From contig NZ_JAEMUW010000001.1 in NCBI RefSeq assembly GCF_016598485.1, positions 372,001 through 436,000 of the forward strand: a stretch of 64,000 nucleotides of DNA, in the 5' to 3' direction. Under the pieces are notes generated by a model. That model saw nothing but the letters and a program-made list of their open reading frames with translations. It made no database searches and was not told where the DNA came from. Numbering within the stretch: the stretch's first letter is position 1; each line of letters starts with the position of its first letter. The translations under genes and the position numbers were made by a program. The stretch is from Micromonospora coerulea. Lineage in GTDB: Bacteria; Actinomycetota; Actinomycetes; Mycobacteriales; Micromonosporaceae. Below are positions 15,862 to 28,685 of this stretch, one piece after another.

Positions 15862-17930
15862 GCGACCTCCTCCGACGACGCGGCGGCCTGGATGGCGGTG
15901 ATGGCGACGGTGTTGACGATGTCGGGCACGGTGGCGCCCCGGGACAGGTCGTTGACCGGCCGGCGCAGGCCCTGCATCACCGGGCCGACCGCCACCGCGC
16001 CGGCCGAGCGCTGCACCGCCTTGTACGTGTTGTTGCCGGTGTTCAGGTCCGGGAAGATGAAGACCGTGGCCCGCCCCGCCACCGGGCTGTCCGGCAGCTT
16101 CGTCGCCGCGACCTGCGGATCGATCGCCGCGTCGTACTGGATCGGGCCCTCCACCAGCAGCTCCGGCCGGCGCTGGCGGACCAGCGTGGTGGCCGCCGCG
16201 ACCTTCTCCACGTCCGCGCCCGCGCCGGAGCTGCCGGTCGAGTACGACAGCATCGCCACCCGCGGCTCGATGCCGAACCGGGCCGCCGTGTCGGCCGACG
16301 AGATGGCGATGTCGGCGAGTTGGGCGGCGTCCGGATCGGGGTTGACCGCGCAGTCGCCGTAGACCAGCACCCGGTCGGCCAGCAGCATGAAGAAGACGCT
16401 GGAGGCGACCGAGACGCCCGGCACGGTCCGGATGATCTCGAACGCCGGGCGGATGGTGGCGGCGGTGGTGTGGGTGGCTCCGGAGACCATCCCGTCGGCG
16501 TGACCCGTCTGCACCATCATCGTGCCGAAGTAGTTGGGTTGGGCGACGATGTCGTGGGCCAGTTCCAGGGTGACGCCGCGGTGCGCGCGCAGCTTGGCGT
16601 ACCGGGCGGCGAAATCGTCGCGCCAGTCGCTGCGGATCGGGTCGACCACCTCGGCGTCGCCGATGTCGATGCCCAGCTCCCGGGTGCGCCGCACGATGTC
16701 GTCGGGGCGGCCGAGCAGGGTCAGGTCGGCGACGCCCCGGCGCAGCAGGACCTCCGCCGCGCGCAGGATCCGCTCCTCGGCGCCCTCCGGCAGCACCAGC
16801 CGGCGACGGTTCGCCCGGGCCCGGTCGATCAGGTCGTTCTCGAACATCAGCGGGGTGACCCGCTCGGAGCGGCTGACCCGCAGCCGGCGGGCCAGGTCGT
16901 CGGTGTCCACGCAGCGCTCGAAGGCGCCCAGGGCGGCCTCCACCTTGCGCGGGTTGTCGACGCTGGGCCGGCCCTCGATCCGGCTGGACGCGGCCACCGT
17001 GTCGTAGCTGTCACTGGTCACCGAGAGCACGGCCAGCCCGGTGTTCAGCCCCTCGACCAGCCGCATCGCCCGCGGGTCGGGCTGCTCGCCGAGGGTGAGC
17101 ACCAGCCCGGCCACCGAGACCTGCCCGGCGACGTGCGCCGCGCTCGCCGCGACCAGCAGGTCGGCCCGGTCTCCGGGGGTGATCACCAGCGCGCCGTCGG
17201 TGAGGTGGCCGAGCAGCGTGGGCACGTGCGCGGCACCCACCACGTAGTCGAACACGTCCCGGTCGAGCGCGGCGTCGTCGCCGGCCAGCAGGGTGGCCCC
17301 GAGCGCCGCCGCCACCTCGGCCACCGTCGGCGCCGACACGGTCGGCACCTCCGGGATCGCGTACGCGGGGACGGGCAGCTCCGGCAGCGTCATCGGGCCG
17401 GGCACCCGGTTGGCGATCACCGCCAACACCGTCGCGCCCAGGTCCTCCAGATCGTGGTACGCCCCGCGCGCCGCCGCCGCGATCGCCTCCGGCTCCTGCC
17501 CGAAGCCGTCGATCACGGGCACCACCACGCTGCCGAACTCGGTGGCCAGCCGGGCGTTGAAGGCCAGCTCACGCGGGCCGGCGCCGTCCCCGTCGGCGAA
17601 GTCGCTGCCCACCACGACCACGGCGGGGCAGCGCCGCTCGACGTCCCGGTAGCGGGCGACGATCCGCGAGATCAGCTCCTCCCGCCGGCCGTCCGCGACC
17701 AGCGCCGTCGCCTCCGCGTACGTGCTGCCGGAGAGCTCGGCGACCGGCAGGTCCACCCGGTACCGGTCGGTGAGCAGGGCGAGGATCGGGTCGGGGCCCT
17801 GGCCGGCGACCAGCGGCCGGAACGCGCCGATCCGCTCGACCTGGCGGGAGAGCAGCTCGGCCAGCCCGAGGGCGATGGTCGACTTCCCCCCGCCCGAACC
17901 CACGCTGGTCAGGTACACGCTGCGCGCCAC
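15858..17930 (-). CDS. pta: Phosphate acetyltransferase (long form with P-loop and DRTGG domains)
   Basis: 690 residues. Converts acetyl-CoA and phosphate to acetyl-phosphate. An N-terminal BioD/CobQ-like domain starts with a P-loop (SVGSGGGKST), a DRTGG regulatory domain sits in the middle, and the C-terminal PTA_PTB catalytic domain begins near FENDLIDRARANRR. This is the type-II enzyme of actinobacteria. GTG 17930 is 6 nt after a TAGCGT box (17937-17942, minus strand), so the operon transcript may be leaderless; the GAGG overlapping it is too close to serve as a ribosome site. Confidence 0.93.
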   Translation of the reverse strand: MARSVYLTSVGSGGGKSTIALGLAELLSRQVERIGAFRPLVAGQGPDPILALLTDRYRVDLPVAELSGSTYAEATALVADGRREELISRIVARYRDVERRCPAVVVVGSDFADGDGAGPRELAFNARLATEFGSVVVPVIDGFGQEPEAIAAAARGAYHDLEDLGATVLAVIANRVPGPMTLPELPVPAYAIPEVPTVSAPTVAEVAAALGATLLAGDDAALDRDVFDYVVGAAHVPTLLGHLTDGALVITPGDRADLLVAASAAHVAGQVSVAGLVLTLGEQPDPRAMRLVEGLNTGLAVLSVTSDSYDTVAASSRIEGRPSVDNPRKVEAALGAFERCVDTDDLARRLRVSRSERVTPLMFENDLIDRARANRRRLVLPEGAEERILRAAEVLLRRGVADLTLLGRPDDIVRRTRELGIDIGDAEVVDPIRSDWRDDFAARYAKLRAHRGVTLELAHDIVAQPNYFGTMMVQTGHADGMVSGATHTTAATIRPAFEIIRTVPGVSVASSVFFMLLADRVLVYGDCAVNPDPDAAQLADIAISSADTAARFGIEPRVAMLSYSTGSSGAGADVEKVAAATTLVRQRRPELLVEGPIQYDAAIDPQVAATKLPDSPVAGRATVFIFPDLNTGNNTYKAVQRSAGAVAVGPVMQGLRRPVNDLSRGATVPDIVNTVAITAIQAAASSEEVA

Positions 17931-17999
17931 GACCTCACGCTACAAGATCGTGGTGCGCCTCGCCCGGGTCCTTGGGCCCGGGCCCGCCGACCCGGTAGG

Positions 18000-18743
18000 T
18001 CATCCGGTGCTCGGCGCGGCGGGCGTGGCCCGCTCCGCCTCCGGGCCGGCCGAACCGTCGCGGTTGCCGGGCGGGCCGGCCGAACCGTCGGGGGCGCCGG
18101 CTGACCGGAAGAGCGCGTCGCTCTTCGCCACCCAGGCGGCCCCGAAGGCGAAGACGGCCACCGACTCGCACCACAGCACCGGCTTGAGCGTGTGGCGTAC
18201 GTCGGCGGGCAGCGCGGTGCTCGCCAGCGCGGCCGCGATCGCCACCAGGATGAGCAGGCCGCAGGCGCGGTAGAACCGGTTGGCGGTGCGCCCCGGCGGC
18301 CGGCCGGCCCGGTCGCTCCGGGTGAACAGGAGGAAACAGAAGACGGCGAGAAGCACGAACAGGGCCGCGGCGGCGATCTGGTGCACCACCCCGACGGTCC
18401 GGTCGGTGCCGCTCGTGCTGCCGGCCGGGGCGCCGACCGTGGTCGGGAAGAGGGCCACCGCGACGGCCAGCGTCCCGGCGACGGTGCTCAACGCGTCGTC
18501 CGGCCACCGGTAGCGGTAGCTGATGAGGAAGACGCCGATCGCGCACAGGCTGCCGACGAAGATGTCCCGCATCTCGGTGTGGTAGTACCCGCTGAGCGAG
18601 TCGAGCAGCGTCAGCCGACGGGTGGCGACGAGGTGACCGACCACCAGCACGATCGGCAGCGCGATGCCGACGGAGCCGATGCCGAGGCGGAGTCGGCGGA
18701 CGGTGACCGCGTCCTGCGGCGGCTTGCGGGCTTCGGGCTGCAC
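18000..18743 (-). CDS. Polytopic membrane protein, DUF998-like
   Basis: 247 residues with about six or seven hydrophobic helices. The first loop has SLSGYYHTEMRDIFVGSL, a conserved-looking polar motif that occurs in DUF998-type membrane proteins. The C-terminal 35 residues are a Gly/Ser/Pro-rich cytoplasmic tail. GTG 18743 is chosen because CAGGAG lies 6-7 nt upstream; a longer version from a TTG at 18824 has no ribosome site. Function unknown. It lies beyond the kgd operon, same strand. Confidence 0.6.
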   Translation of the reverse strand: MQPEARKPPQDAVTVRRLRLGIGSVGIALPIVLVVGHLVATRRLTLLDSLSGYYHTEMRDIFVGSLCAIGVFLISYRYRWPDDALSTVAGTLAVAVALFPTTVGAPAGSTSGTDRTVGVVHQIAAAALFVLLAVFCFLLFTRSDRAGRPPGRTANRFYRACGLLILVAIAAALASTALPADVRHTLKPVLWCESVAVFAFGAAWVAKSDALFRSAGAPDGSAGPPGNRDGSAGPEAERATPAAPSTG

Positions 18744-18834
18744 GTCCGTCTCCTGGCGTCCCGCGGCTCGGGTGGGACTCGGGGCGCTGCCTCCAGTTGA
18801 CGGGACGGAACCCTCCGGCGTCAACCGATGACGA

Positions 18835-19014
18835 TCAGTCCTCGTCCTCGTCGTCGAGGCGGGCGAGCCACGTCGCGAAGCGCTCGATCGGGGTCTCGAA
18901 CTCCGGGTTCAGGTCGACGAAGTCGCGCAGGCGCTCGCCCAGCCACTCCAGGCTGACCTGCTCGTCGCCCCGGCGTTCGACCAGTTCCTCGATGCCGCGG
19001 TCGGTGAAGTACAT
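18835..19014 (-). CDS. DUF6104-like small acidic protein
   Basis: 59 residues, starting MYFTDRGIEELVERRG and ending with an acidic DDEDED tail. The wording (VSLEWLGERLRDFVDLNPEFE, TPIERFATWLARLDDE) matches the DUF6104 family of actinomycetes as I remember it. ATG 19014 has a GAGAGGA ribosome site. It lies 90 bp downstream of kgd on the same strand and may be co-transcribed. Function unknown; it looks like a cytosolic helical protein. Confidence 0.8.
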   Translation of the reverse strand: MYFTDRGIEELVERRGDEQVSLEWLGERLRDFVDLNPEFETPIERFATWLARLDDEDED

Positions 19015-19104
19015 CGGTGTGTCCTCTCGGGGACGGTGCCGCCACGCGCGGCGGGGCAGCGGCCGTCGTACGGTCGCTGCCCCGCCGCGGGCGGTGCGGT
19101 CAGG

Positions 19105-22842
<3,738 letters not shown>

Positions 22843-23044
22843 GGCCGGTAATCGCCTCTTTCACGCGGGTTCGTAATGTCACGCGGTGTCCCCCGTGCCG
22901 GATTGGGGGCGCACGGAGACGCGTCCCAGGCTACGCCGTACGAATGCCACCGGCATTCTCGGCTCCGGCTGGTGGTCCGTTTCACAGAAGATGCCAGAAG
23001 TTCGGCAAACGCTGCGTGTCCCGTCGACCCCTGCTAGACGCCGA

Positions 23045-23085
23045 ACGGCCCCGGCCCGGCGATCACCGCCGAGCACCGGGGCCGT
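23045..23085. terminator. Probable terminator of the ABC transporter operon
   Basis: ACGGCCCCGG (23045-23054) pairs perfectly with CCGGGGCCGT (23076-23085) across a 21-nt loop, 13 bp beyond the permease stop on the minus strand. No U-tract. The rest of the 255-bp gap upstream of kgd shows no clear promoter. Confidence 0.45.
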
Positions 23086-23097
23086 CCGGCGGATGCG

Positions 23098-23910
23098 TCA
23101 GGAGATGTCACGCCGCCGGGTGATCAGGACCCCGAAGACGCCGCTGACCAATGCATAGCCGACCAGCACCAGGGCGCCTACCCACCAGTCGGGGGTCAGC
23201 TCGGTACTGCTTCCGCTGATCATCACCTGGGAGGCCACGGCCGGCCAGACCACCTGCCACTTCACCACCGCCTGGCTGTCCAGCCAGTTGGAGAGCAGGA
23301 AGAACAGCAACTGCACCACCTGGGTGCCGACCAGGTAGAGCACCGCCGCGGTGATCACCGCGCCGAGCTGGTTGGGGATCAGCGTGCCGATGCCCACCCC
23401 GAGGATCGTCCAGATCGCGTACGCCAGCAGATTGAGCAGCAGCGCGCGGTGCACCGGCCACTCGCTCAGCTGGGTGCCGTGCCCGTCGACGGTCAGGAAG
23501 ATCGTTCCGGCGACCAGGTCGATGACCGTGGTGGCCAGCCAGAAGCCGAAGCCGAGCAGGGAGGCCGCGCCGAGCTTCGACAGGATCACCGAGGTGCGCC
23601 GCGGCGTGGTGAGGAAGGTGGTGGTCGCCGTCTGGTGGAAGAACTCGTTGGTGACCATCAGGATGCCGATCAGCATCACGAAGAGCAGCCCCAGGTACTG
23701 ACCCGAGGTGTAGAGGTTGGCCGCCTGCCCGGCGGCGCTCGCCTGCTCCCCGCTGACCCCGAAGTCCTCGGCGTTGCCGCTGAGCACCTGGTGGGCGAGC
23801 CAGGCGTTGATCGCGAAGGCCAGGGCGGTCGCCAGGAACGCCCCGATGCCGAGCAGCCACCAGGTGCTGGTCGTACGGATCTTGAGCAGTTCGGACCGGA
23901 CGAGGTTCAT
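23098..23910 (-). CDS. ABC-2 type transporter permease
   Basis: 270 residues with six predicted membrane helices and the typical ABC-2 N-terminus (MNLVRSELLKIRTTSTWWLL). A short amphipathic stretch, NEFFHQTATTTFLTTPRR, precedes the second core helix, as in bacitracin/NatB-like exporters. ATG 23910 overlaps the stop of the ATPase gene (ATGA), so the two form a dimeric exporter. Substrate unknown. Confidence 0.85.
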   Translation of the reverse strand: MNLVRSELLKIRTTSTWWLLGIGAFLATALAFAINAWLAHQVLSGNAEDFGVSGEQASAAGQAANLYTSGQYLGLLFVMLIGILMVTNEFFHQTATTTFLTTPRRTSVILSKLGAASLLGFGFWLATTVIDLVAGTIFLTVDGHGTQLSEWPVHRALLLNLLAYAIWTILGVGIGTLIPNQLGAVITAAVLYLVGTQVVQLLFFLLSNWLDSQAVVKWQVVWPAVASQVMISGSSTELTPDWWVGALVLVGYALVSGVFGVLITRRRDIS

Positions 23911-24845
23911 CGGATCTCCGCCTTTCCGGCCGTCAACTCGAGGAAGACCCCTTCCAGGTCGGGGCGCTCGGTGGTCAGCTCGTGCAGCTCCACCTTGGCG
24001 GCCAGCGCGGTCCGACCCACGGTCGGCGCGTCCATTCCGCTCACCAGCAGGGCGCCGTGCCCGTCGGTGTCCACCGTGGCGGCCTGCTCGCGCAGCGCCG
24101 CGGTCAGCTCGGCCGCCTGCGGGGTGCGGACCCGCACCCGGACGCCGTGCGCCATCGAGCCGATCACCTGCTCGACCGGCCCCTGCCGGACCAGCTTGCC
24201 GGCCGCGATGATCACCACGTCGTCGGCGAGCAGTTGCATCTCCGACAGCAGGTGGCTGGAGACCAGCACGGTCCGGCCCTCGGTCGCGAACCCCTTGAGG
24301 AAGCCGCGCATCCACCGGATGCCCTCCGGGTCGAGACCGTTGGCCGGCTCGTCGAGGATCAGCACCTGCGGGTCGCCGAGCATCGCGGCGGCGATGCCGA
24401 GCCGCTGCTTCATGCCCAGCGAGTAGCCCTTGAACTTCCGATTGGCCGCCGGGGTCAGGCCGACCAGCGCCAGCGCCTCGTCGGCCCGGGACGCCGGGAG
24501 GCCCGCCGCCGCGCAGATCACCCGCAGGTGGTTGCGGCCGGTGCGGCCCTTGTGCGCGCTGGACGCCTCCAGCACCGCGCCCACCGAGCGCAGCGGGTCG
24601 GTCAGGTCGGCGTACCGCCGGCCGCCGATGGTCGCCGTGCCGGCCGTCGGGGTGACCAGGTTGAGCAACATCCGCAGGGTGGTCGTCTTGCCGGCACCGT
24701 TGGGGCCGAGGAAGCCGGTCACCCGCCCCGGCTCGACGGTGAAGGACAGGTCGTCGACCGCCCGCACGTTCTTGTACTGCTTGGTCAGTCCGGACACCAC
24801 GATCTGGCCGGTACCGGCGCTGGGGCTCCTTTGCCCGTCGGACAT
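23907..24845 (-). CDS. ABC transporter ATP-binding protein (exporter, NatA/BcrA-like)
   Basis: 312 residues. Walker A GPNGAGKTTT, Q-loop region, signature YSLGMKQRLG, Walker B VLILDEPANGLDP, and switch SSHLLSEM are all present. The C-terminal 80-residue extension is typical of ABC-2 exporters for peptides, drugs or lipids. ATG 24845 has a strong GGAGAGGAG region just upstream. No linked regulator is visible, although a CCTCCT-GAGC-AGGAGG inverted repeat (24969-24984) lies in the 162-bp gap beyond its start. Confidence 0.9.
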   Translation of the reverse strand: MSDGQRSPSAGTGQIVVSGLTKQYKNVRAVDDLSFTVEPGRVTGFLGPNGAGKTTTLRMLLNLVTPTAGTATIGGRRYADLTDPLRSVGAVLEASSAHKGRTGRNHLRVICAAAGLPASRADEALALVGLTPAANRKFKGYSLGMKQRLGIAAAMLGDPQVLILDEPANGLDPEGIRWMRGFLKGFATEGRTVLVSSHLLSEMQLLADDVVIIAAGKLVRQGPVEQVIGSMAHGVRVRVRTPQAAELTAALREQAATVDTDGHGALLVSGMDAPTVGRTALAAKVELHELTTERPDLEGVFLELTAGKAEIR

Positions 24846-25007
24846 CGTTCTCCTCTCCTGCCACGACGCGCGGGCGCGCCGGTGGGGGCGCCGTTGCGGT
24901 GGGCGCCGGGCCCAGCCTGGCAAGGCGGCGCAAGCCGGTCAATCAGGCGGGGTCCGGATCCGGGTCTCCCTCCTGAGCAGGAGGTGATCATCCCCAGGGA
25001 GGAGAGG

Positions 25008-25664
25008 TCAGGCCCGGGGCAGCGCGATCCAGGTGGCCCGGGCGTACCCGAGCAGGGTGCCGTCCGGGCCGTACAGGCTGGAGTGGACCTCCGCCTTGCG
25101 CCCCTCGCCGCCGACCATCGCCCCGGTGACCACGCACTCGTCGCCCGGCGCGGGCAGCCCCGCCACCACCGCGGCGATCCGACCGAGGACGTACGGGCGA
25201 CCCGGCGCGATCACCGCCCAGCCGCCCGGGCAGTCCAGCGCGGCCCAGACGGTCGCCGGCACCACCCGCTCCGGCGCGCGGAACGGGGCGGCCGTCCGCC
25301 CGTCGGGCAGTCGGCCCGGGAAGATGCGCAACCCGTCCGGGTTCGCCGGCCCGCAGACGTAGCAGCCGGGGAAGGGGTGGTCCACCAGACCGGGGTACGC
25401 CCGCGCCGCCACCGCCGCGGTCGGCCGGTCCACCGGCGGCACCACGGCGGTGAACGGCTCGACCCGGCGTACCTGGGCCACCAACTGTCCCTCCGGGTCG
25501 CGGATCTCGCCGTCGACCGGATCCAGCGGGGTCTCCAGGGGCGGCGGTCGGCGCAACGTGACCTCCACCGCGCCGTTTTCGTCGAGCGCCGCCGCGAAGA
25601 TCCCGGCGCTCCAGCCGCCGTTGCCGGAGCCGGGCGGGCCGGCGAAGCGGGAGTCGATGATCAT
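25008..25664 (-). CDS. Hotdog-fold thioesterase-like protein
   Basis: 218 residues. Contains the motif FPGCYVCGPANPDGLRIFPG followed by a hotdog-like C-terminal half with LDCPGGWAV and GRKAEVHSSLYGPDG, a pattern found in actinobacterial proteins annotated as thioesterase-like. The two cysteines in CYVC could bind metal. ATG 25664 has GGAGG 6 nt upstream. Divergent from the olsB-like gene, 271 bp apart. Substrate unknown. Confidence 0.65.
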   Translation of the reverse strand: MIIDSRFAGPPGSGNGGWSAGIFAAALDENGAVEVTLRRPPPLETPLDPVDGEIRDPEGQLVAQVRRVEPFTAVVPPVDRPTAAVAARAYPGLVDHPFPGCYVCGPANPDGLRIFPGRLPDGRTAAPFRAPERVVPATVWAALDCPGGWAVIAPGRPYVLGRIAAVVAGLPAPGDECVVTGAMVGGEGRKAEVHSSLYGPDGTLLGYARATWIALPRA

Positions 25665-25935
25665 GTACGTCCTCCGGGCTGGTCCGGGCGCCGGCCGCGT
25701 CACCGGGCACCGCCCCGGCAGCCTCGCACGCCGGTGCCCGCCCCACCGCACCGGCACGTCGCCCCGCCGCCCCGGCCAACGTCGCCCCGCCGGCGTCGCC
25801 CGCTGCCGGGCGCGGTGCCGGGCGACGCGGCGGCCCGCCGCCGGTGAGCGCCCGACCCGAGCGCCGGGTGGCGTTCACCGGATCGACACCACTCACCCCC
25901 GCAGCCGGCAACCCGCGGACCTTACACAGATACCC

Positions 25936-26712
25936 ATGGCCGTACTGCACGCCGCTGGCGCACCCCTCACGACCAGCGGATACACCCTGCTGATCGCCGA
26001 CGACCCAACCCTGGTCGCGGCCGCCCAACGCCTGCGCCACCAGGTGTTCGCCACCGAGCTCGGCGCCACGCTGCACCCGGGTGCCGCCGGGCTGGACACC
26101 GACGACTTCGACGCCCACTGCGACCACCTGGTCGTGCGGCACGAGAGCACCGGCGAGGTGGTCGGCACGTACCGGCTGCTGCCGCCCGGTCGCACCGACC
26201 GCCGGTACGCCGACGGCGAGTTCGACCTGGCCGCCCTCGACCCGCTGCGCGACGACCTGGTCGAGGTCGGCCGGTCCTGTGTGCACCCGGACCACCGGTC
26301 CGGCGCGGTGATCAACCTGATGTGGGCCGGCATCACCCGGTACCTGCACCTGCGCGGGTCGCGCTGGCTCGGCGGCTGCGCCTCGGTGCCGGTGGCCGAC
26401 GGTGGGACGGCCGCCGTCGAGGTGTGGGCCCAGGTCGCCGCCCGGCACCTGGCACCGCCGCCGCTGCGGGTCCGCCCGCGGCGCCCCTGGTTCGCCGAGG
26501 CGCCGGTCGCCGTCGACCCGTCGACCCTGCCGCCGGCCGAGCGCCGGGCACTGGTCCCGCCGCTGCTGCGCGGGTACCTGCGGCTCGGCGCGTGGGTCTG
26601 CGGCGAGCCGGCGTACGACCCCGACTTCGAGGTCGCCGACTTCTACGTGCTCTTCTCGCTGGACCGGATGAACCCCCGCTACCTGCGGCACTTCCTGGGC
26701 GGGCAGCGGTGA
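25936..26712 (+). CDS. olsB: OlsB-like ornithine N-acyltransferase (GNAT, hemolysin-like family)
   Basis: 258 residues. GNAT-type acyl-ACP transferase: LRHQVFATELG near the N-terminus, CDHLVVRHESTGEVVGTYRLLPP, and EVGRSCVHPDHRSGAVINLMWAGI, the conserved core of OlsB/autoinducer-synthase-like acyltransferases. In ornithine lipid synthesis this enzyme puts a 3-hydroxyacyl chain on ornithine. The coupled downstream acyltransferase (GTGA overlap) makes the OlsB assignment more likely than a generic GNAT. The region before ATG 25936 lacks a Shine-Dalgarno; TACACA 7 nt upstream is a partial leaderless-type -10. Confidence 0.72.
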   Translation: MAVLHAAGAPLTTSGYTLLIADDPTLVAAAQRLRHQVFATELGATLHPGAAGLDTDDFDAHCDHLVVRHESTGEVVGTYRLLPPGRTDRRYADGEFDLAALDPLRDDLVEVGRSCVHPDHRSGAVINLMWAGITRYLHLRGSRWLGGCASVPVADGGTAAVEVWAQVAARHLAPPPLRVRPRRPWFAEAPVAVDPSTLPPAERRALVPPLLRGYLRLGAWVCGEPAYDPDFEVADFYVLFSLDRMNPRYLRHFLGGQR

Positions 26713-27734
26713 CGACCGCCGACGGCCTCTGGCGGCCCGCCTCCGGCTGCGGCCCGGACTGCCTGCCGGTCGCGGTGGAGCCGGCGGTGCCGGCGCTGCG
26801 GCGGGCCGGCCGGCTGGCCGGCGTACTCGGCATGCTCCTGCTGGGTGCGGGTCTGGCCGGGCTGCTGCCGGTCATGCCCGCCCGCGGGCGGGACGCCGCG
26901 ATCCGCGGCTGGGCCCGGGGGACCCTGGGCGCCCTCGGTGTCCGGCTGGTGGTCCGGGGCCGGTTGCCGCGCCGGCGGGCCCTGGTGGTCGCCAACCACG
27001 TCTCCTGGCTGGACGTGCTCGCGGTGCTCGCCGTGGCGCCGGCCCGGTTGGTGGCCAAGCGTGAGGTCCGTGGCTGGCCGCTGGTGGGTCAGCTCGCCGC
27101 CGCGGCCGGCACGGTCTTCGTGGACCGGGCCCGCCCGCGCGAGCTGCCGGCCACGGTCGGCCGGGTGGCGGCCGCGCTGCGCGCCGGTCACCGGATCGCC
27201 GTCTTCCCGGAGGGCACCACCTGGTGCGGCGAGGCGGCGGACTGCCGGCCGGGCCGGGGATTCCGGCCGGCCGTGTTCCAGGCGGCGGTGGACGCCGGGA
27301 CGCCGGTGGTGCCGCTGCGGATCGGCTACCGGTGGGCCGCGACCGGCGCCACGACGACCGCGCCGGCCTTCCTCGGCGACGAGACCCTCTGCGACTCGGT
27401 ACGCCGGGTGCTGGCGGCCCGCGACCTGACCTTGGCGGTCTCGGTGACCGCCGCGCTGCATCCGGCCCCGGGCGCCGACCGGCGGCTGCTGGCCCGGGCC
27501 GCCGAGTCCGCGGTGCACCTGGTCCCGGCCGCCCGGCGTCCGGTGCCCGCGGGGTTGGTACGGCCCGGCCAGCTCGCCCCGACCCGCGCCCGGGCCGGCC
27601 TGTCGATGCCGGTGCCGGCCGGCCGGGTCCTCCCCGCCGCGTCGGGCGCTTCCCCCGAGGGCTTCGCCGCGCCGGTTGTCCGGTCGGTGCCGCCCACCGG
27701 CGACCAGGGGAGGGAGCTGGACCTGGCGGCCTGA
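26709..27734 (+). CDS. olsA: OlsA-like lyso-ornithine lipid / 1-acylglycerol-3-phosphate acyltransferase
   Basis: 341 residues. One or two N-terminal membrane helices, then the PlsC domain with the catalytic H-X4-D (NHVSWLD) and FPEGTTW motif. It O-acylates lyso-ornithine lipid or lysophosphatidate. GTG 26709 overlaps the olsB-like stop. The last 80 residues (from about 255) are an extra Pro/Ala/Arg-rich tail beyond the usual PlsC length and probably disordered. Confidence 0.75.
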   Translation: MTTADGLWRPASGCGPDCLPVAVEPAVPALRRAGRLAGVLGMLLLGAGLAGLLPVMPARGRDAAIRGWARGTLGALGVRLVVRGRLPRRRALVVANHVSWLDVLAVLAVAPARLVAKREVRGWPLVGQLAAAAGTVFVDRARPRELPATVGRVAAALRAGHRIAVFPEGTTWCGEAADCRPGRGFRPAVFQAAVDAGTPVVPLRIGYRWAATGATTTAPAFLGDETLCDSVRRVLAARDLTLAVSVTAALHPAPGADRRLLARAAESAVHLVPAARRPVPAGLVRPGQLAPTRARAGLSMPVPAGRVLPAASGASPEGFAAPVVRSVPPTGDQGRELDLAA

Positions 27735-27757
27735 CGGAAACGCGACTCGTGGCAGTC

Positions 27758-27787
27758 TTGATACGTCGCGATGTATCGCGTTACTCT
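27758..27787 (+). promoter_or_regulatory. Promoter of the DUF4097-PadR operon
   Basis: TTGATA at 27758-27763 and TACTCT at 27782-27787 with an 18-nt spacer make a plausible sigma-70 promoter; transcription would start near 27794. The palindrome 27760-27777 lies between the two boxes. Confidence 0.5.
27760..27777. promoter_or_regulatory. PadR-type operator
   Basis: GATACGTCGCGATGTATC is palindromic at 16 of 18 positions, and TATCGCG recurs just after. It fills the spacer of the predicted promoter. The operon encodes a PadR repressor, so autorepression is the obvious reading. Confidence 0.6.
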
Positions 27788-27842
27788 TCCCTCGTCACTG
27801 GACGTGCCGTCGATCGGCGCGTCGCCGAGGGGAGGACACCCA

Positions 27843-28685
27843 ATGGCCAGCTGGACCGTCGACAGCCCGCAGCGGATCACCCTGGAGGAGCCGGTCACCC
27901 GGCTCGACGTACGACTGATCACCGGCCGGCTCAACGTGGTCGGCACCGACGGTCCGGCGCGGGTGGACGTCACCCGGGTCAGCCGGCGGCCCGTCATCGT
28001 GGAGCACCGCGACGGCCGGCTGCACGTCGGCCACGAGCGAATCCCGCGCTGGCCGGGGTTCCTCTGGTGGCTCGGCCAGCTCGGCCGCCGGTTCCGGGCC
28101 GAGGTCTCCATCGCCGTGCCGGCCGACGTACTGGCCGACCTGCGCCTGGTCGACGGCTCGCTGGTCGCCTCCGGCCTGCGCCGGGACACCCAGGTGGACG
28201 TCACCTCCGGCCAGATCACCCTGATGGGGCTGCGCGGCCGGACCGCCGCGAAGATCATCTCCGGGCCGGTCGAGGCGCTCGGGGTGGCCGGGGACCTGAC
28301 CTTGGAGACCGTCTCCGGCGAGGTCATCCTCGCCGACAGCGCCGCCGGGCGGGTGCAGGCCAACACCGTCTCCGGGGCGATCACCTGCGACCTCGACAAC
28401 CCCCGGCGCAGCGAGATCCGGCTCAGCACCATCTCCGGCAGCGTCACCGTGCGGGTCCGCGAAGACAGCGACCTCGCCGTCCACCTGCACACCACGTCCG
28501 GCCGGATCACCAGCGGCTTCCCCCAGGTTCGCGGGGACGGCGGGTTCGGCGCGACCAAGGACAGCCACGGGGTCCTCGGCGCGGGCGAAGGTAAGCTCTG
28601 GGCGTCCGCGACGTCGGGCAGCATCGCGCTGCTGGCCCGACCGGTCGACGACACCGACGAGGCCGATGAGGAGGAGCTGCCGTGA
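27843..28685 (+). CDS. DUF4097 family beta-strand repeat protein
   Basis: 280 residues made of short alternating strands (e.g. LETVSGEVILADSAAGRVQANTV with recurring TVSG, STISGSV and TTSGRI steps), the right-handed beta-helix/adhesin-like DUF4097 fold. No signal peptide is visible. ATG 27843 has GGGGAGGA upstream. The stop overlaps the PadR gene start (GTGA). DUF4097 proteins are often coupled to PadR regulators in actinobacteria; their job is unknown, with envelope-stress sensing suggested by LiaG-like members. Confidence 0.8.
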   Translation: MASWTVDSPQRITLEEPVTRLDVRLITGRLNVVGTDGPARVDVTRVSRRPVIVEHRDGRLHVGHERIPRWPGFLWWLGQLGRRFRAEVSIAVPADVLADLRLVDGSLVASGLRRDTQVDVTSGQITLMGLRGRTAAKIISGPVEALGVAGDLTLETVSGEVILADSAAGRVQANTVSGAITCDLDNPRRSEIRLSTISGSVTVRVREDSDLAVHLHTTSGRITSGFPQVRGDGGFGATKDSHGVLGAGEGKLWASATSGSIALLARPVDDTDEADEEELP

